A stretch of 33,756 nucleotides of DNA from Anaerorhabdus sp036641015. Lineage in GTDB: Bacteria > Bacillota_I > Bacilli_A > Erysipelotrichales > Erysipelotrichaceae. The notes under the pieces are model-generated. The model was not told where the DNA came from. It saw only the letters and a list, made by a program, of their open reading frames with translations, and did not search any database. Both the position numbers and the translations under genes were made by a program. The DNA is taken from NCBI RefSeq assembly GCF_036641015.1, contig NZ_JAVWFO010000016.1, positions 1-33,756 on the forward strand, in the 5' to 3' direction. The stretch's first letter is position 1, and each line of letters begins with the position of its first letter. This document shows positions 33,722 through 33,756 of the stretch, one piece after another.

Positions 33722-33756
33722 ATTAATAAATCAGTATATTATTACTTATTTAGTTC

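Overview
This is an AT-rich chromosomal segment from a low-GC Gram-positive bacterium. The evidence is the purine-rich AGGAG ribosome sites, the sigma-A type promoters, a cellobiose-family PTS, DUF951 and YitT proteins, and a type IV pilus set with no outer-membrane secretin. TGA is used as a stop, so this is not a Mycoplasma code. Erysipelotrichia or a nearby class is my inference; no marker here proves it. The window comes from a draft assembly: it holds one run of exactly 100 N inside pilC, and the bases on each side of that run are the same 55 bp.

Layout. 1-32: first codons of ychF (minus). 204-935: TraX-family membrane protein (plus). 955-6101 (minus): six-gene operon encoding PTS IIA, IIC and IIB of the lactose/cellobiose family, a DUF1177 protein, a polytopic membrane protein and an M81 (MlrC-type) metallopeptidase. 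A PRD/PTS-domain regulator is read away from it (6247-8094, plus), followed by yitT. 9094-10245: a Fic protein with a C-terminal winged helix and its own operator-rich promoter. A 38-bp near-duplicate of the neighbouring gene's 3' end and terminator flanks it, so it looks like an inserted module. 10376-12119 (minus): dtd, folD with an unusual membrane N-terminus, and DUF951. 12242-16740 (plus): SWIM/SNF2 helicase and rarA. 16867-17934: secreted CAP-domain protein. 17987-18761 (minus): flavodoxin and a YvlD-like membrane protein.

18896-28314 is a complete Gram-positive type IV pilus locus. It contains a major pilin with its own promoter, pilT, pilB, pilD (opposite strand), two minor pilins, a PilX-like component, pilO, a fused pilM-pilN and pilC. 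Collapsing the duplicated 55 bp and the N run restores an intact 394-residue PilC. Downstream come a strongly expressed tandem-repeat lipoprotein (28520-29590), a D,D-carboxypeptidase (29708-30982) and a Zn/Cd-type P-type ATPase with three N-terminal metal-binding domains behind an ArsR/SmtB-like palindromic operator (31093-33600).

The best candidates for undescribed biology are the PTS operon that carries a metallopeptidase and DUF1177 instead of a glycosidase, the tandem lipoprotein, the membrane-anchored or dual-start FolD, and the Fic module with its three-box operator. No RNA genes, CRISPR arrays or insertion sequences were seen, and no stretch over about 210 bases lacks a gene.
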